Positions 9,201 through 14,136 are shown, counted from the first letter of the stretch. The stretch is 17,674 nucleotides of DNA from Dehalococcoidales bacterium (GCA_028710655.1 JAQTTS010000014.1:1-17674); one strand, 5' to 3'. A program made the numbers and translations. Notes: generated by a model not told the origin, from the sequence alone.

Positions 9201-9933
9201 TGTTGTGTATTCATCCGGGCTGGGCGGACTGGCATTTGAGATTATCGCACCAAATCCGACATGGGCTACCGACATTGCGTGGGCTACCGACATTGAGTGG
9301 TCGTCTGACGATGCCGCCGGGCAAATCATGGATGAAGGGTATTTCACATTTGATAATGACACCATTGACTTGTCGGCGGTATTCCAATCACGGGTAACTG
9401 CTTCTATTACTGCCACGGCGGCGGATTTACAGGATGATCTCTACGACATTGATGATCTCTACGACATGGCCGACCTGTACTCAGTCATCGACGGCAATCT
9501 CTATTCTGTTCAGCTGGAAATGAGGTACACGTCAGACGATCCCAGCGGTACACCGACATGGACATCGTGGCGGCCCTTCCTCGTCGGTGATTATTCTGCT
9601 CGCGCGTATCAATTCCGAGTTGCGTTATCAGGCACGCCGCCGAATATTACGCCGGTCGTGACGGCGGTGTATGTCAGTGTGGACATGCCGGATCGCGTCA
9701 TCGGCTTCAGTGGGACGATAGCGGCGGGTGGTAGTACAATATCATTTGACCCTGCGTTCTACGCCACGCCTGAAATTGGCATATCGGTATCGGACGGGCA
9801 AGAGGGTGACAAATATACAATTACAGGGCTTGACGAGACTGGATTCACAATTGCATTTACAAACGGCGGCGGTAACGTCGAGCGGACTATATCAGGCATC
9901 GCAAAAGCCTATGGGGAACAGGAGGTAGCATAA
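6214..9933 (+). CDS. Central tail fibre / host specificity protein, fused I+J type
   Basis: This 1239-residue protein starts best at ATG 6214 behind GAGGGG; an open frame extends upstream inside the NlpC/P60 gene. Residues about 18-71 look like a beta-grasp domain and 80-137 are Gly/Ala-rich and hydrophobic (LLTIAVIVAATVVTGGALG), together like lambda I. Residues about 137-240 carry the tail-tip signature GSVPVMLGTHKVYPP and LLVWGYGPLDVSDIKIGD of J-like proteins. A fibronectin-III-like domain lies near 879-970 (GEAHLSWTAVTDIDLSHYRI). The C-terminus (about 1165-1239) has the pattern ISFDPAFYATPEIGISV typical of tail fibre ends. Short tandem repeats occur at residues 1017-1028 and 1074-1085. It is expected to close the tail tip and contact the receptor. 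Confidence 0.88.
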   Translation: MQDSREIIVSPMAFHAPKVVNVAHGSTIRDIVHQLYPDTYVIVEIDGVPIPRDQWNLIPPVDSHVLISVPLHGGGGGKNPLRTLLTIAVIVAATVVTGGALGPVLGPAFGAGTMGASIAGAVTLTAGMMLTNAIAPIRFGSTGPTTRQTYKDSPTYSIGANQNQENKWGSVPVMLGTHKVYPPLGASSYTELVGSDEYLRMLLVWGYGPLDVSDIKIGDTLLSSYSDVEIETNEGWSTDTPLTLFPSSVSQTAISVKLTYAAGQITRTAEANVDELSCEVSFPRGLVRYGADGNRYEKVVRVLVEYREVGGGAWTTVENKVFTDITTSAIRYGWRWTVDNTKQYEIAMTRVTVDSTDDKIIDEVYWTYLRSIKTTYPISFPHNLAVTALRIKATDQLSGQLSNINGVISSYCPVWDDVAEEWGSDEADYEITNNPAALIRWVLTCNANARARTAAQIDDDTLGEFYEFCETNGYAFNMYRDFTASVFETCQDIAATARAAVTVKDGLWSVVADTGDQTLTQHITPRNSWGFSAEKRLYNRPHAFRVRFRNEDNDYNDDERIVYDDGYNSSNATLFESIEFPGITNPALIWKFGRFHIAQARLRPEMYSLYQDFEHLVCRRGDKVRVSHDIPLWGSGWGRVKSLVTDGGNITHVVLDELVTMEAGKSYACRFRLANGDTLILSVVTAVGTTATLELSTPVAEAFGPEAGDLAMFGEADSETVELLVHSIQRAGDYTAQLFLVDVASDIYDADTGTIPAFDPQTTAPVNEREVAPATPFIVGIEAGTAALEVSGSAVISRILVYLSPPTGTLRIRGYRARFRLQGEGPWRYTQETDSLTIPVSPVQDLNNYEVQAQAVSIYDVHSKWSATETVYVTGQTDVPSDVEGFSVNILDGEAHLSWTAVTDIDLSHYRIRWSPALVGASWLESVDVIRKVGKPATSVSVPAMVGTYLIKAVDFAGFESENAATQGTTISAVRNLNFIESLDQANPDWDGASRGVVYSSGLGGLAFEIIAPNPTWATDIAWATDIEWSSDDAAGQIMDEGYFTFDNDTIDLSAVFQSRVTASITATAADLQDDLYDIDDLYDMADLYSVIDGNLYSVQLEMRYTSDDPSGTPTWTSWRPFLVGDYSARAYQFRVALSGTPPNITPVVTAVYVSVDMPDRVIGFSGTIAAGGSTISFDPAFYATPEIGISVSDGQEGDKYTITGLDETGFTIAFTNGGGNVERTISGIAKAYGEQEVA
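9262..9297 (+). repeat. 18-bp tandem duplication in the J-like gene (WATDI repeat)
   Basis: Two adjacent 18-base copies (9262-9279 and 9280-9297) differ only near the end. They encode the repeated hexapeptides WATDIA and WATDIE in the C-terminal part of the central fibre protein. The duplication keeps the reading frame. Confidence 0.85.
9433..9468 (+). repeat. 18-bp tandem duplication in the J-like gene (DDLYD repeat)
   Basis: Two adjacent 18-base copies (9433-9450 and 9451-9468) differ only at the last base and encode DDLYDI and DDLYDM. They lie about 170 bases after another 18-bp duplication in the same gene. Confidence 0.85.
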
Positions 9934-10769
9934 TGAGTCAAGCAACGTTTACAACGCCATCGTCGCCATTGACGATGACTGCACTAAAAACATTTCTCGA
10001 CAACGCGCTGGCGGCACTGGTCACCGTCCAGAGAGGCGACCCTGCGGGCATATCAAGCCCGACGGAAGGGATGCTCTGCTGGGATACGACCGGCGCGACG
10101 GACATACTAAAACGCTACACCGTTGCGGCAGGCTGGGTATCGCTTTACAGTTGCAATATTACCACCGGGGCAGTGGTGCCTTACAAAGACGGGGCGCAGA
10201 TGACCGTTATGCCGACGGGTGCCATGACGCCATATGCGGGAACTACAGCGCCGACAGGCTGGCTACTCTGTTACGGTCAGGCAGTAAGCAGATCGACATA
10301 TGCAACCCTTTTCGGCGTGATCAGCACGACCTATGGAGTTGGCGACGGATCGACCACTTTTAATGTTCCAGATATGCGAGGTCGGTCTTTCATTGGTCTG
10401 GACAATCTCGGTGGATCGGCGGCATCGAGGGTAGCGGCGGCTACGTCTCTAGGATATGCCGCAGGAGCCGAGGAGGTCGATCTATCTCACACCCACACCG
10501 GGCCCAGTCATACCCACACCGGGCCGAGTCATTCGCACGCAATCGCTCGTAACGGCTGGCCTGCTCCGTCGGTGTTATCTGTTACCGGATATATACAGAT
10601 GTCAAGTAATGCATCGTCACTCTATGTGGCATCCGGGGATCTTTCTACCGGCGCAGAAGGCACCGGGGCAACAGGCGCAGCAGGCACCGGGGAAACGGGA
10701 TCGGGCGGATCAGCAACACAGTCGGTCATGAGTCCCTATATGGCGGGCGGCTGGATCATAAAATATTAG
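9933..10769 (+). CDS. Phage tail collar fibre protein
   Basis: This 278-residue protein starts in a TAATG overlap with the J-like gene, with GGAGG just upstream. Residues about 95-152 match the phage tail collar domain: GAMTPYAGTTAPTGWLLCYG, then TYATLFGVISTTYGVGDGST and FNVPDMRGRSFIGLD. After it comes a histidine-rich stretch (residues 186-204) with HTHTGPS repeated, then a Gly/Thr/Ala low-complexity part and the closing MSPYMAGGWIIKY. In related fibre tips, HxH repeats in a trimer bind metal ions; that role here is an inference. Proteins of this class are receptor-binding short fibres. The gene lies directly after the J-like gene and before a second fibre gene. Confidence 0.9.
   Translation: MSQATFTTPSSPLTMTALKTFLDNALAALVTVQRGDPAGISSPTEGMLCWDTTGATDILKRYTVAAGWVSLYSCNITTGAVVPYKDGAQMTVMPTGAMTPYAGTTAPTGWLLCYGQAVSRSTYATLFGVISTTYGVGDGSTTFNVPDMRGRSFIGLDNLGGSAASRVAAATSLGYAAGAEEVDLSHTHTGPSHTHTGPSHSHAIARNGWPAPSVLSVTGYIQMSSNASSLYVASGDLSTGAEGTGATGAAGTGETGSGGSATQSVMSPYMAGGWIIKY
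10488..10529 (+). repeat. 21-bp tandem repeat encoding HTHTGPS
   Basis: Two 21-base units (10488-10508 and 10509-10529) encode HTHTGPS twice, followed by HSH. Differences are at third codon positions. The alternating histidines form a possible metal-binding stretch in a trimeric fibre. Confidence 0.85.
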
Positions 10770-10778
10770 AGGTGAACT

Positions 10779-11699
10779 ATGAGCACGCGAACAGTATATA
10801 TTAAGACCGCCCTTGTCGGCGGCACGACCAATGCCGTTGATGGCATTGACGGCGACGATCTACTGGACGGCGATGTCTGTCATGCGTATGTGTCTGACGT
10901 GGCTTATCAGTACGTATTAGATGACGATAGCGGGGCTGCAGAATCAAGTCCTGACATCCTTGCTCCAGATAGTAATCCGGGAGATAAGAGGTGGATTTTA
11001 CAAAACGCATATGGCCTCGCAGGAAAGGCCGCCTCCGGTGTCAACGCCGACATAACGTCAATGACGGGGCTGGATGATGACGGAATACCGGTAGCGAAAG
11101 TTGCCGGTGCCGCCGCCTCCGGTGTCAACGCCGACATAACGTCAATGACGGGGCTGGATGATGACGGAATACCGGTGGCGAAGGTTGCAGATGCAATGAA
11201 GGACGACGGCTCGAATCTCGCTATTGGCTCCGATGCGGATGGTGATACATATTATCGCGCATCCGGTAAGCTGGCACGACTAGCCAAGGGGTCACCGAAC
11301 CTCAAGCAATTCATGAACGCCGCCGGTACTGGGCCAGAGTGGGATCATGGAATTACTTTTGTTTCTTCGTCACGCGATCTAACGGCTGCGGCTGGTGATG
11401 TAAGTTATTCTGGGGCTGGATTCAAGCCACGAGCTACAATATGTTTATCCTGCATAAACAATACAGGCAACGTAAGCATCGGTATGCAGGTTGGGCTATC
11501 TGATATTGGTGTTGTTTATAGGCCGGGAACGTCATCATGGGTTGTGGCGAGCAGGGGCCTATCAAACGCCGAGCCTACAGCGGATGATTGGCAACGAGGG
11601 AACATTAAATCGCTTGATAGTGACGGCATTACTCTGACGTGGACCAAAGGGGGCTCACCATCGGGAACACTGTCAATATATTTTTGCTTTCTGAGGTGA
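10779..11699 (+). CDS. Tail fibre protein with 28-residue tandem repeat and distinct C-terminal domain
   Basis: This 306-residue protein follows the collar fibre with an AGAGGTG site before its ATG. Residues about 84-139 hold two nearly identical 28-residue repeats of the ASGVNADITSMTGLDDDGIP kind, a motif common in side tail fibre shafts. The C-terminal part (about 190-306) is beta-rich with the pattern DLTAAAGDVSYSGAGFKPRA, GNVSIGMQVGLSDIG and TLSIYFCFLR, like the receptor-binding tips of many fibres. Its DNA is AT-richer than the repeat region (about 38% GC by hand count for 11401-11460 against 53% for 11041-11100). It probably binds a host surface structure; the receptor cannot be predicted. 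Confidence 0.75.
   Translation: MSTRTVYIKTALVGGTTNAVDGIDGDDLLDGDVCHAYVSDVAYQYVLDDDSGAAESSPDILAPDSNPGDKRWILQNAYGLAGKAASGVNADITSMTGLDDDGIPVAKVAGAAASGVNADITSMTGLDDDGIPVAKVADAMKDDGSNLAIGSDADGDTYYRASGKLARLAKGSPNLKQFMNAAGTGPEWDHGITFVSSSRDLTAAAGDVSYSGAGFKPRATICLSCINNTGNVSIGMQVGLSDIGVVYRPGTSSWVVASRGLSNAEPTADDWQRGNIKSLDSDGITLTWTKGGSPSGTLSIYFCFLR
11028..11195 (+). repeat. 84-bp tandem direct repeat in fibre gene
   Basis: Two copies of an 84-base unit (11028-11111 and 11112-11195) are identical over about the first 64 bases and differ at a few positions near the end. Each encodes 28 residues, so the duplication keeps the frame. The high identity, including third codon positions, indicates a recent duplication. 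Confidence 0.92.
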
Positions 11700-11702
11700 A
11701 AT

Positions 11703-12014
11703 ATGTATCGAATAAGCATAGAAAAATCCACCGGCAAGCTCATCGAAATGCAGTCGGGCGGCTACGACGATGAAAAACTCCGTAATGCCCGCCTCGATAC
11801 CCTCCGGCAGAACGCCATCAACGCCGGATACGATGAGAAGGATATCGAGGTAAAATGGATCACAGACAAGGAGTGGGCGACGATTGAAGAAACGCTGAAC
11901 CGGCCAACTCCCGAACAGATAGCCGCGCAGGAACGTGAAGCCCTGATCCAGAAAAAGATGCGGGAGATGGCCGAGGCGGAACTGGTGAAGGAAGGAAAGC
12001 TGGAGGCGCGGTAA
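11703..12014 (+). CDS. Small charged fibre-associated protein, function unknown
   Basis: This 103-residue protein lies three bases after the fibre stop, with GAGGTGA before the ATG. The first part (MYRISIEKSTGKLIEMQSGG) looks like a short beta hairpin. The rest is strongly charged and helical, ending in QKKMREMAEAELVKEGKLEA. Small proteins with this ending are frequent just after tail fibre genes. They may help fibre folding or assembly, or be structural, but I cannot assign a family. The gene is followed after one base by the next ATG. No signal peptide or membrane segment is visible. Confidence 0.65.
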   Translation: MYRISIEKSTGKLIEMQSGGYDDEKLRNARLDTLRQNAINAGYDEKDIEVKWITDKEWATIEETLNRPTPEQIAAQEREALIQKKMREMAEAELVKEGKLEAR

Positions 12015-12015
12015 T

Positions 12016-12231
12016 ATGGCCTACATATACGAGGCATACAGGGTATGGAGTCCGTTGGACGTTGGGGCGATTGATGATGTGGGGCGTAATGTCATCTCTT
12101 GGTCAGCCACAACCCTGGAAGATACCGGCATCACCGTATCAGCCGGGCTTTCCGATGCCATTGTCACACTAGCAACAGTGGTTACGTTGCGAATGTATCA
12201 AATTTCAGAATATTTGCCTCGGAGTATATAA
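12016..12231 (+). CDS. Short ORF related to a module of the DUF1833-type tail protein; possible remnant
   Basis: This 71-residue reading frame starts one base after the previous stop. Its residues RVWSPLDVGAIDDVG and ISWSATTLEDTGITVSAGLSDA line up without gaps with residues 331-370 of the tail tip protein at 4186-5835 (RLSPPVDLTSVG, IEWTADVPENTTLTIYSGLSES), with about 12 identities in 40. After this the sequence turns AT-rich and the similarity ends; the last 25 residues look unlike a folded domain. It may be a truncated adhesin-like module, or a short genuine gene. The preceding gene lacks a strong ribosome binding site for it beyond its own end (GGAGGCGCGG). Confidence that a protein is made is moderate. 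Confidence 0.45.
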   Translation: MAYIYEAYRVWSPLDVGAIDDVGRNVISWSATTLEDTGITVSAGLSDAIVTLATVVTLRMYQISEYLPRSI

Positions 12232-12232
12232 T
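12204..12232 (+). promoter_or_regulatory. Candidate sigma70 promoter ahead of the lysis genes
   Basis: A perfect TATAAT -10 box lies at 12227-12232 with TTCAGA (4 of 6 matches to TTGACA) at 12204-12209 and a 17-base spacer. The area 12190-12280 is AT-rich compared with its surroundings and lies about 50 bases before the endolysin start. A small hairpin TTGATT-AAAG-AATCAA (12238-12253) follows near the predicted transcription start. Prediction only. Confidence 0.4.
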
Positions 12233-12280
12233 TACTCTTGATTAAAGAATCAAAGGCGTGAAAAATGCGAGGATTAAACT

Positions 12281-12673
12281 ATGACTGGATTTAAAACTTC
12301 AACTCGAAGTAGGAACAATCTCAAGGAAGTGCATCCCGATCTTGTGGCTGTAACGTTGTTGGCACTTTATTATTTGACTGAAGTGGATTTTACCATCACT
12401 GAGGGCAAGCGTACTGTGGCCCGGCAGCGGGAGTTGTTTGCTGATGGCAAGTCACAGACGATGAACAGTCGGCACTTGGTCCAGCCAGACGGATGGGTTC
12501 ATGCGGTGGATCTTGCCCCGTGGGTAGCTGGGACTATCCCGTGGGACGATTGGGGCTATTTTGAGAAGGTGGCGGAGGCGATGAAGCAAGCGGCTGATAT
12601 GCTTGGTGTAAAAATAACGTGGGGTGGAGATTGGACCACGTTCAAAGATGGTCCCCACTTCCAATTAGGGTGA
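12281..12673 (+). CDS. M15-family peptidoglycan peptidase (endolysin)
   Basis: This 130-residue protein matches the M15 D-Ala-D-Ala carboxypeptidase / L-Ala-D-Glu peptidase endolysin family. Visible elements are ITEGKRTVARQRELFADGKS, SRHL with H65, HAVDLAPW with D77, LGVKITWGGDWTTF and DGPHFQL with H126. H65, D77 and H126 fit the zinc ligands and D123, three residues before H126, fits the catalytic acid of the T5-type enzymes. The H65-D77 distance is longer than the usual short SxHxxxxAxD spacing because of an extra LVQPDGW stretch. No signal peptide is visible, so export would need a holin. The start has a GAGG site 8 bases upstream. It heads the lysis cassette. Confidence 0.9.
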   Translation: MTGFKTSTRSRNNLKEVHPDLVAVTLLALYYLTEVDFTITEGKRTVARQRELFADGKSQTMNSRHLVQPDGWVHAVDLAPWVAGTIPWDDWGYFEKVAEAMKQAADMLGVKITWGGDWTTFKDGPHFQLG

Positions 12674-12676
12674 AAC

Positions 12677-12871
12677 ATGAAAAGCCGACGAACAACAAAA
12701 ATAGTATTGATCTGGTTCATGGTCTATATCACGTATTACACGGACATGGCGTTCAGGTATGAGACGGAAATCCACCAGTGGACGGCGGTAGCTCTTGGCT
12801 CCATGATCGGGATGTTTACTGTTGTGGTGGGCCTCTATAAGAAAATGAGGGAGGGGGATCATGCTGAATAA
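12677..12871 (+). CDS. Small two-helix membrane protein, probable holin
   Basis: This 64-residue protein has two hydrophobic segments, about residues 8-25 (IVLIWFMVYITYY) and 34-54 (TAVALGSMIGMFTVVVGLY). The N-terminus is basic (MKSRRTTK) and the C-terminus charged. It starts three bases after the endolysin stop and overlaps the i-spanin start by 11 bases. Size, topology and place between endolysin and spanins fit a holin, which would permeabilise the inner membrane and release the endolysin. No specific holin family was recognised; a second candidate membrane protein lies at 13518-13691, so the roles could be holin and antiholin. Confidence 0.65.
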   Translation: MKSRRTTKIVLIWFMVYITYYTDMAFRYETEIHQWTAVALGSMIGMFTVVVGLYKKMREGDHAE

Positions 12872-13295
12872 ATTGTTGATTCAACTCGGAGCTGTGGCGA
12901 TCCTTCTCACAGTGATCGGAGCCTTGTGGCTCAGCGGCAATGCGGCACGGGCAGAACGGGATTTAGCGAGGGCAAACTATGAACAGGCTCATACAGCAAA
13001 TCAGACTTTGTTGGCGACGCTGGACGCAGAACGGGCAGAGCGGGAACGCATTGAGCGCGTCCTTGCCGACCGCATCCGGGTCCAGCGAGAGATTGAGCGT
13101 GAAACAGCGGAGAAAATACGCCGCAAGGATGCGGAAATTGAAGAACTGCGGAGGCAACATGCGGAAGTCGATGATTATCTGGCCATTCCTGTGCCTGACG
13201 CTTATCTTGATTGGTTGCGCCAGCAAGCCGGTGGTGACGCAGACCGAGACGGTAAGGATGTATCCACCGGCAGCACTGGTACAGCCGAATCCTGA
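12861..13295 (+). CDS. Rz: i-spanin (Rz-like inner membrane subunit)
   Basis: This 144-residue protein has one N-terminal membrane helix (about residues 5-25, LLIQLGAVAILLTVIGALWL) followed by a long charged coiled-coil region to about residue 105 (ERERIERVLADRIRVQREIE). This is the type II inner membrane layout of Rz i-spanins, which span the periplasm and fuse inner and outer membranes with the o-spanin in the last lysis step. GGGAGGGGG precedes the ATG, which overlaps the holin-like gene. The lipoprotein o-spanin begins inside this gene in the +1 frame at 13159, the lambda-type arrangement. Confidence 0.85.
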   Translation: MLNKLLIQLGAVAILLTVIGALWLSGNAARAERDLARANYEQAHTANQTLLATLDAERAERERIERVLADRIRVQREIERETAEKIRRKDAEIEELRRQHAEVDDYLAIPVPDAYLDWLRQQAGGDADRDGKDVSTGSTGTAES

Positions 13296-13437
13296 GCCTG
13301 CACCGCCTCCCGTGCCTGAACGCATGGACACGGGTGAACTGCTGGACTGGTGGCAGGAATGGCTTGAGCGGTATCGGACAGCGTGGCTGGAATCAGAAGC
13401 TGACAAGGCTGGAATTAGGGAGTGGATGGAGGAATAG
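13159..13437 (+). CDS. Rz1: o-spanin lipoprotein (Rz1-like), overlapping Rz in the +1 frame
   Basis: This 92-residue protein starts at ATG 13159 behind GGAGG (13150-13154), within the Rz gene but in the +1 frame, and runs 142 bases past its end. Residues 1-20 (MRKSMIIWPFLCLTLILIGC) form a lipoprotein signal with lipobox L-I-G-C and the lipidated cysteine at 20. The residues after it are Ala and Ser, not Asp, fitting outer membrane sorting. A proline-rich stretch follows (PNPEPAPPPVPE), as in Rz1. The C-terminal extension is charged and aromatic (LLDWWQEWLERYRTAW), longer than in lambda Rz1. The open frame extends upstream to 12979, but that part would displace the signal peptide. This pair indicates a Gram-negative host. 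Confidence 0.9.
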   Translation: MRKSMIIWPFLCLTLILIGCASKPVVTQTETVRMYPPAALVQPNPEPAPPPVPERMDTGELLDWWQEWLERYRTAWLESEADKAGIREWMEE

Positions 13438-13517
13438 ACGGCCCCGGCAATGGCACCGGGCGGGGGGGCAGCCCCGGCTTTTCAGCACCGTCAAAAATAC
13501 AATGGCAAGGGAGTGAT

Positions 13518-13691
13518 ATGATGCCCAACGGTAACGAAGGAATCTACAACAGCGCGTGGTGCAAGGAGCGGCACATGATAATTGATACACGACTCAACAC
13601 CGTTGAAAAGCGACTGTGGGGCATCATCATTCTATTGTTTGGTAATCTTGCCGGTATATTCGGCGTGTTAATGACCCTGTTATCCCAATAA
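13518..13691 (+). CDS. XhlA-like small membrane protein
   Basis: This 57-residue protein (ATG 13518, or 13521) follows an AAGGGAG site. It has a charged stretch CKERHMIIDTRLNTVEKRLW that could form a short coiled coil, then one C-terminal membrane helix (IIILLFGNLAGIFGVLMTLL). This resembles XhlA-type haemolysin/holin accessory proteins, which sit at the inner membrane with a cytoplasmic coiled coil. An in-frame ATG at 13422 would add 32 Gly/Ser/Pro-rich residues and lacks a good site. Being last in the lysis operon, just before the terminator, it may be a holin partner or antiholin. Assignment is by topology and place. Confidence 0.65.
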   Translation: MMPNGNEGIYNSAWCKERHMIIDTRLNTVEKRLWGIIILLFGNLAGIFGVLMTLLSQ

Positions 13692-13699
13692 CCCCCCTC

Positions 13700-13722
13700 G
13701 CTATACTATTTATTGGTATAGC
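13700..13722. repeat. Inverted repeat GCTATAC-N9-GTATAGC
   Basis: Perfect 7-base arms (13700-13706 and 13716-13722) enclose the 9-base loop TATTTATTG. It lies between the last lysis gene and the terminator stem. It has no T tract of its own and could be a transcript-stabilising hairpin or a protein site. Confidence 0.6.
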
Positions 13723-13727
13723 ACCCC

Positions 13728-13765
13728 GCCCCGGCATGGCCCCTCTCCCTGTGCCGGGGCTTTTT
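13728..13765 (+). terminator. Rho-independent terminator of the late operon
   Basis: A perfect 9-bp stem GCCCCGGCA (13728-13736) and TGCCGGGGC (13752-13760) with a 15-base loop is followed at once by five T residues. It lies 37 bases after the stop of the last lysis gene and would end the tail-lysis transcript before the AT-rich region leading to the next operon. Confidence 0.92.
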
Positions 13766-13828
13766 CTGCGTCAAGATGTGACATGATGGTGCGTTGGGTG
13801 GGGATAATTTGCCACTATCTCGCCAACC

Positions 13829-13845
13829 GACAAGTATTATTTGTC
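13829..13845. promoter_or_regulatory. Operator-like palindrome GACAAGTATTATTTGTC
   Basis: The outer five bases on each side are perfect inverted repeats and the inner part is symmetric except for one mismatched pair. Its right arm overlaps the TTGTCA -35 candidate, so a bound dimer would block that promoter. The binding protein is unknown and not in this window as a recognisable repressor. Confidence 0.5.
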
Positions 13846-13868
13846 AGTTCCCCTATTGTGGAAATAAT
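13841..13868 (+). promoter_or_regulatory. Candidate sigma70 promoter for the early/middle operon
   Basis: TTGTCA (13841-13846, 5 of 6 matches to TTGACA) and AATAAT (13863-13868, 5 of 6 matches to TATAAT) are separated by 16 bases. The downstream gene starts about 130 bases later. Prediction only. Confidence 0.45.
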
Positions 13869-13998
13869 CCTTGCCGGATGTAATTATTTTTCATCATTTC
13901 TGTAAGTGCCCGGAAATAGGTGGAATGTTTTTTGAAAATAATCCTTGACAGGGGTAATAATATTATGCTACCCAATGAGCCAAGGAGGCAAGATACCG

Positions 13999-14136
13999 AT
14001 GGAATGTAAATGCAAACGGTGCGGGTATGAGTGGGCCAGCAGGGTAAAAAAGCCCTTGCAGTGTCCGGCCTGCAAAAGTTATAGGTGGAACCAGGACAAA
14101 AGGTCACAATCTGTGACCATAAAGGGGAGGGCGTAA
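13999..14136 (+). CDS. Zinc-ribbon mini-protein
   Basis: This 45-residue protein starts best at ATG 13999, about 10 bases after AAGGAGG. It has the paired cysteines C5-x2-C8 and C22-x2-C25 (MECKCKRCGYEW, PLQCPACKSYRW), the two knuckles of a zinc ribbon, plus an extra C3 and a short basic tail. Such small ribbons are common in phages and other mobile elements, where they bind nucleic acid or protein partners; the precise role is unknown. Its stop is directly followed by the ParB-domain gene, and a perfect palindrome lies over its last codons. In-frame starts at 13945 or 13975 would read through the ribosome binding site. Confidence 0.75.
   Translation: MECKCKRCGYEWASRVKKPLQCPACKSYRWNQDKRSQSVTIKGRA
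14102..14118. promoter_or_regulatory. Perfect palindrome GGTCACAATCTGTGACC
   Basis: Arms GGTCACA (14102-14108) and TGTGACC (14112-14118) are perfect with a 3-base centre. It overlaps the 3' end of the zinc-ribbon gene and ends 18 bases before the ParB-domain start, just ahead of its GGGGAGG site. It could be a DNA operator (including one for the ParB-domain protein itself) or an RNA hairpin that modulates translation. Confidence 0.55.

Larger units (their letters stand above)
13766..13998 (+). promoter_or_regulatory. Non-coding AT-rich regulatory region between late and early/middle operons
   Basis: No convincing gene is found on either strand in this stretch. It contains a 17-bp imperfect palindrome at 13829-13845, a candidate promoter TTGTCA (13841-13846) with a 16-base spacer to AATAAT (13863-13868), a second weaker candidate TTGAAA (13932-13937) with a 17-base spacer to TAATAA (13955-13960), and a 12-bp direct repeat AAATAATCCTTG at 13862-13873 and 13936-13947. 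An AAGGAGG (13982-13988) marks the end of the leader. It probably starts transcription of the zinc-ribbon/ParB-domain operon. Confidence 0.6.

Noticed and set aside
12979..13158. N-terminal extension of the o-spanin
   Set aside because: It would bury the lipoprotein signal peptide; ATG 13159 has GGAGG and gives a proper lipobox at residue 20.
13441..13483. GC-rich hairpin with a short T run as a terminator before the XhlA-like gene
   Set aside because: The best stem is only 5 bp (CGGGG/CCCCG) with four T residues after an intervening GC; far weaker than the terminator at 13728-13765.
13945..13969. TTGACA at 13945-13950 as a consensus -35 box
   Set aside because: TATTAT and TATGCT lie only 10 and 13 bases downstream, too close, and nothing -10-like is at 16-18 bases.
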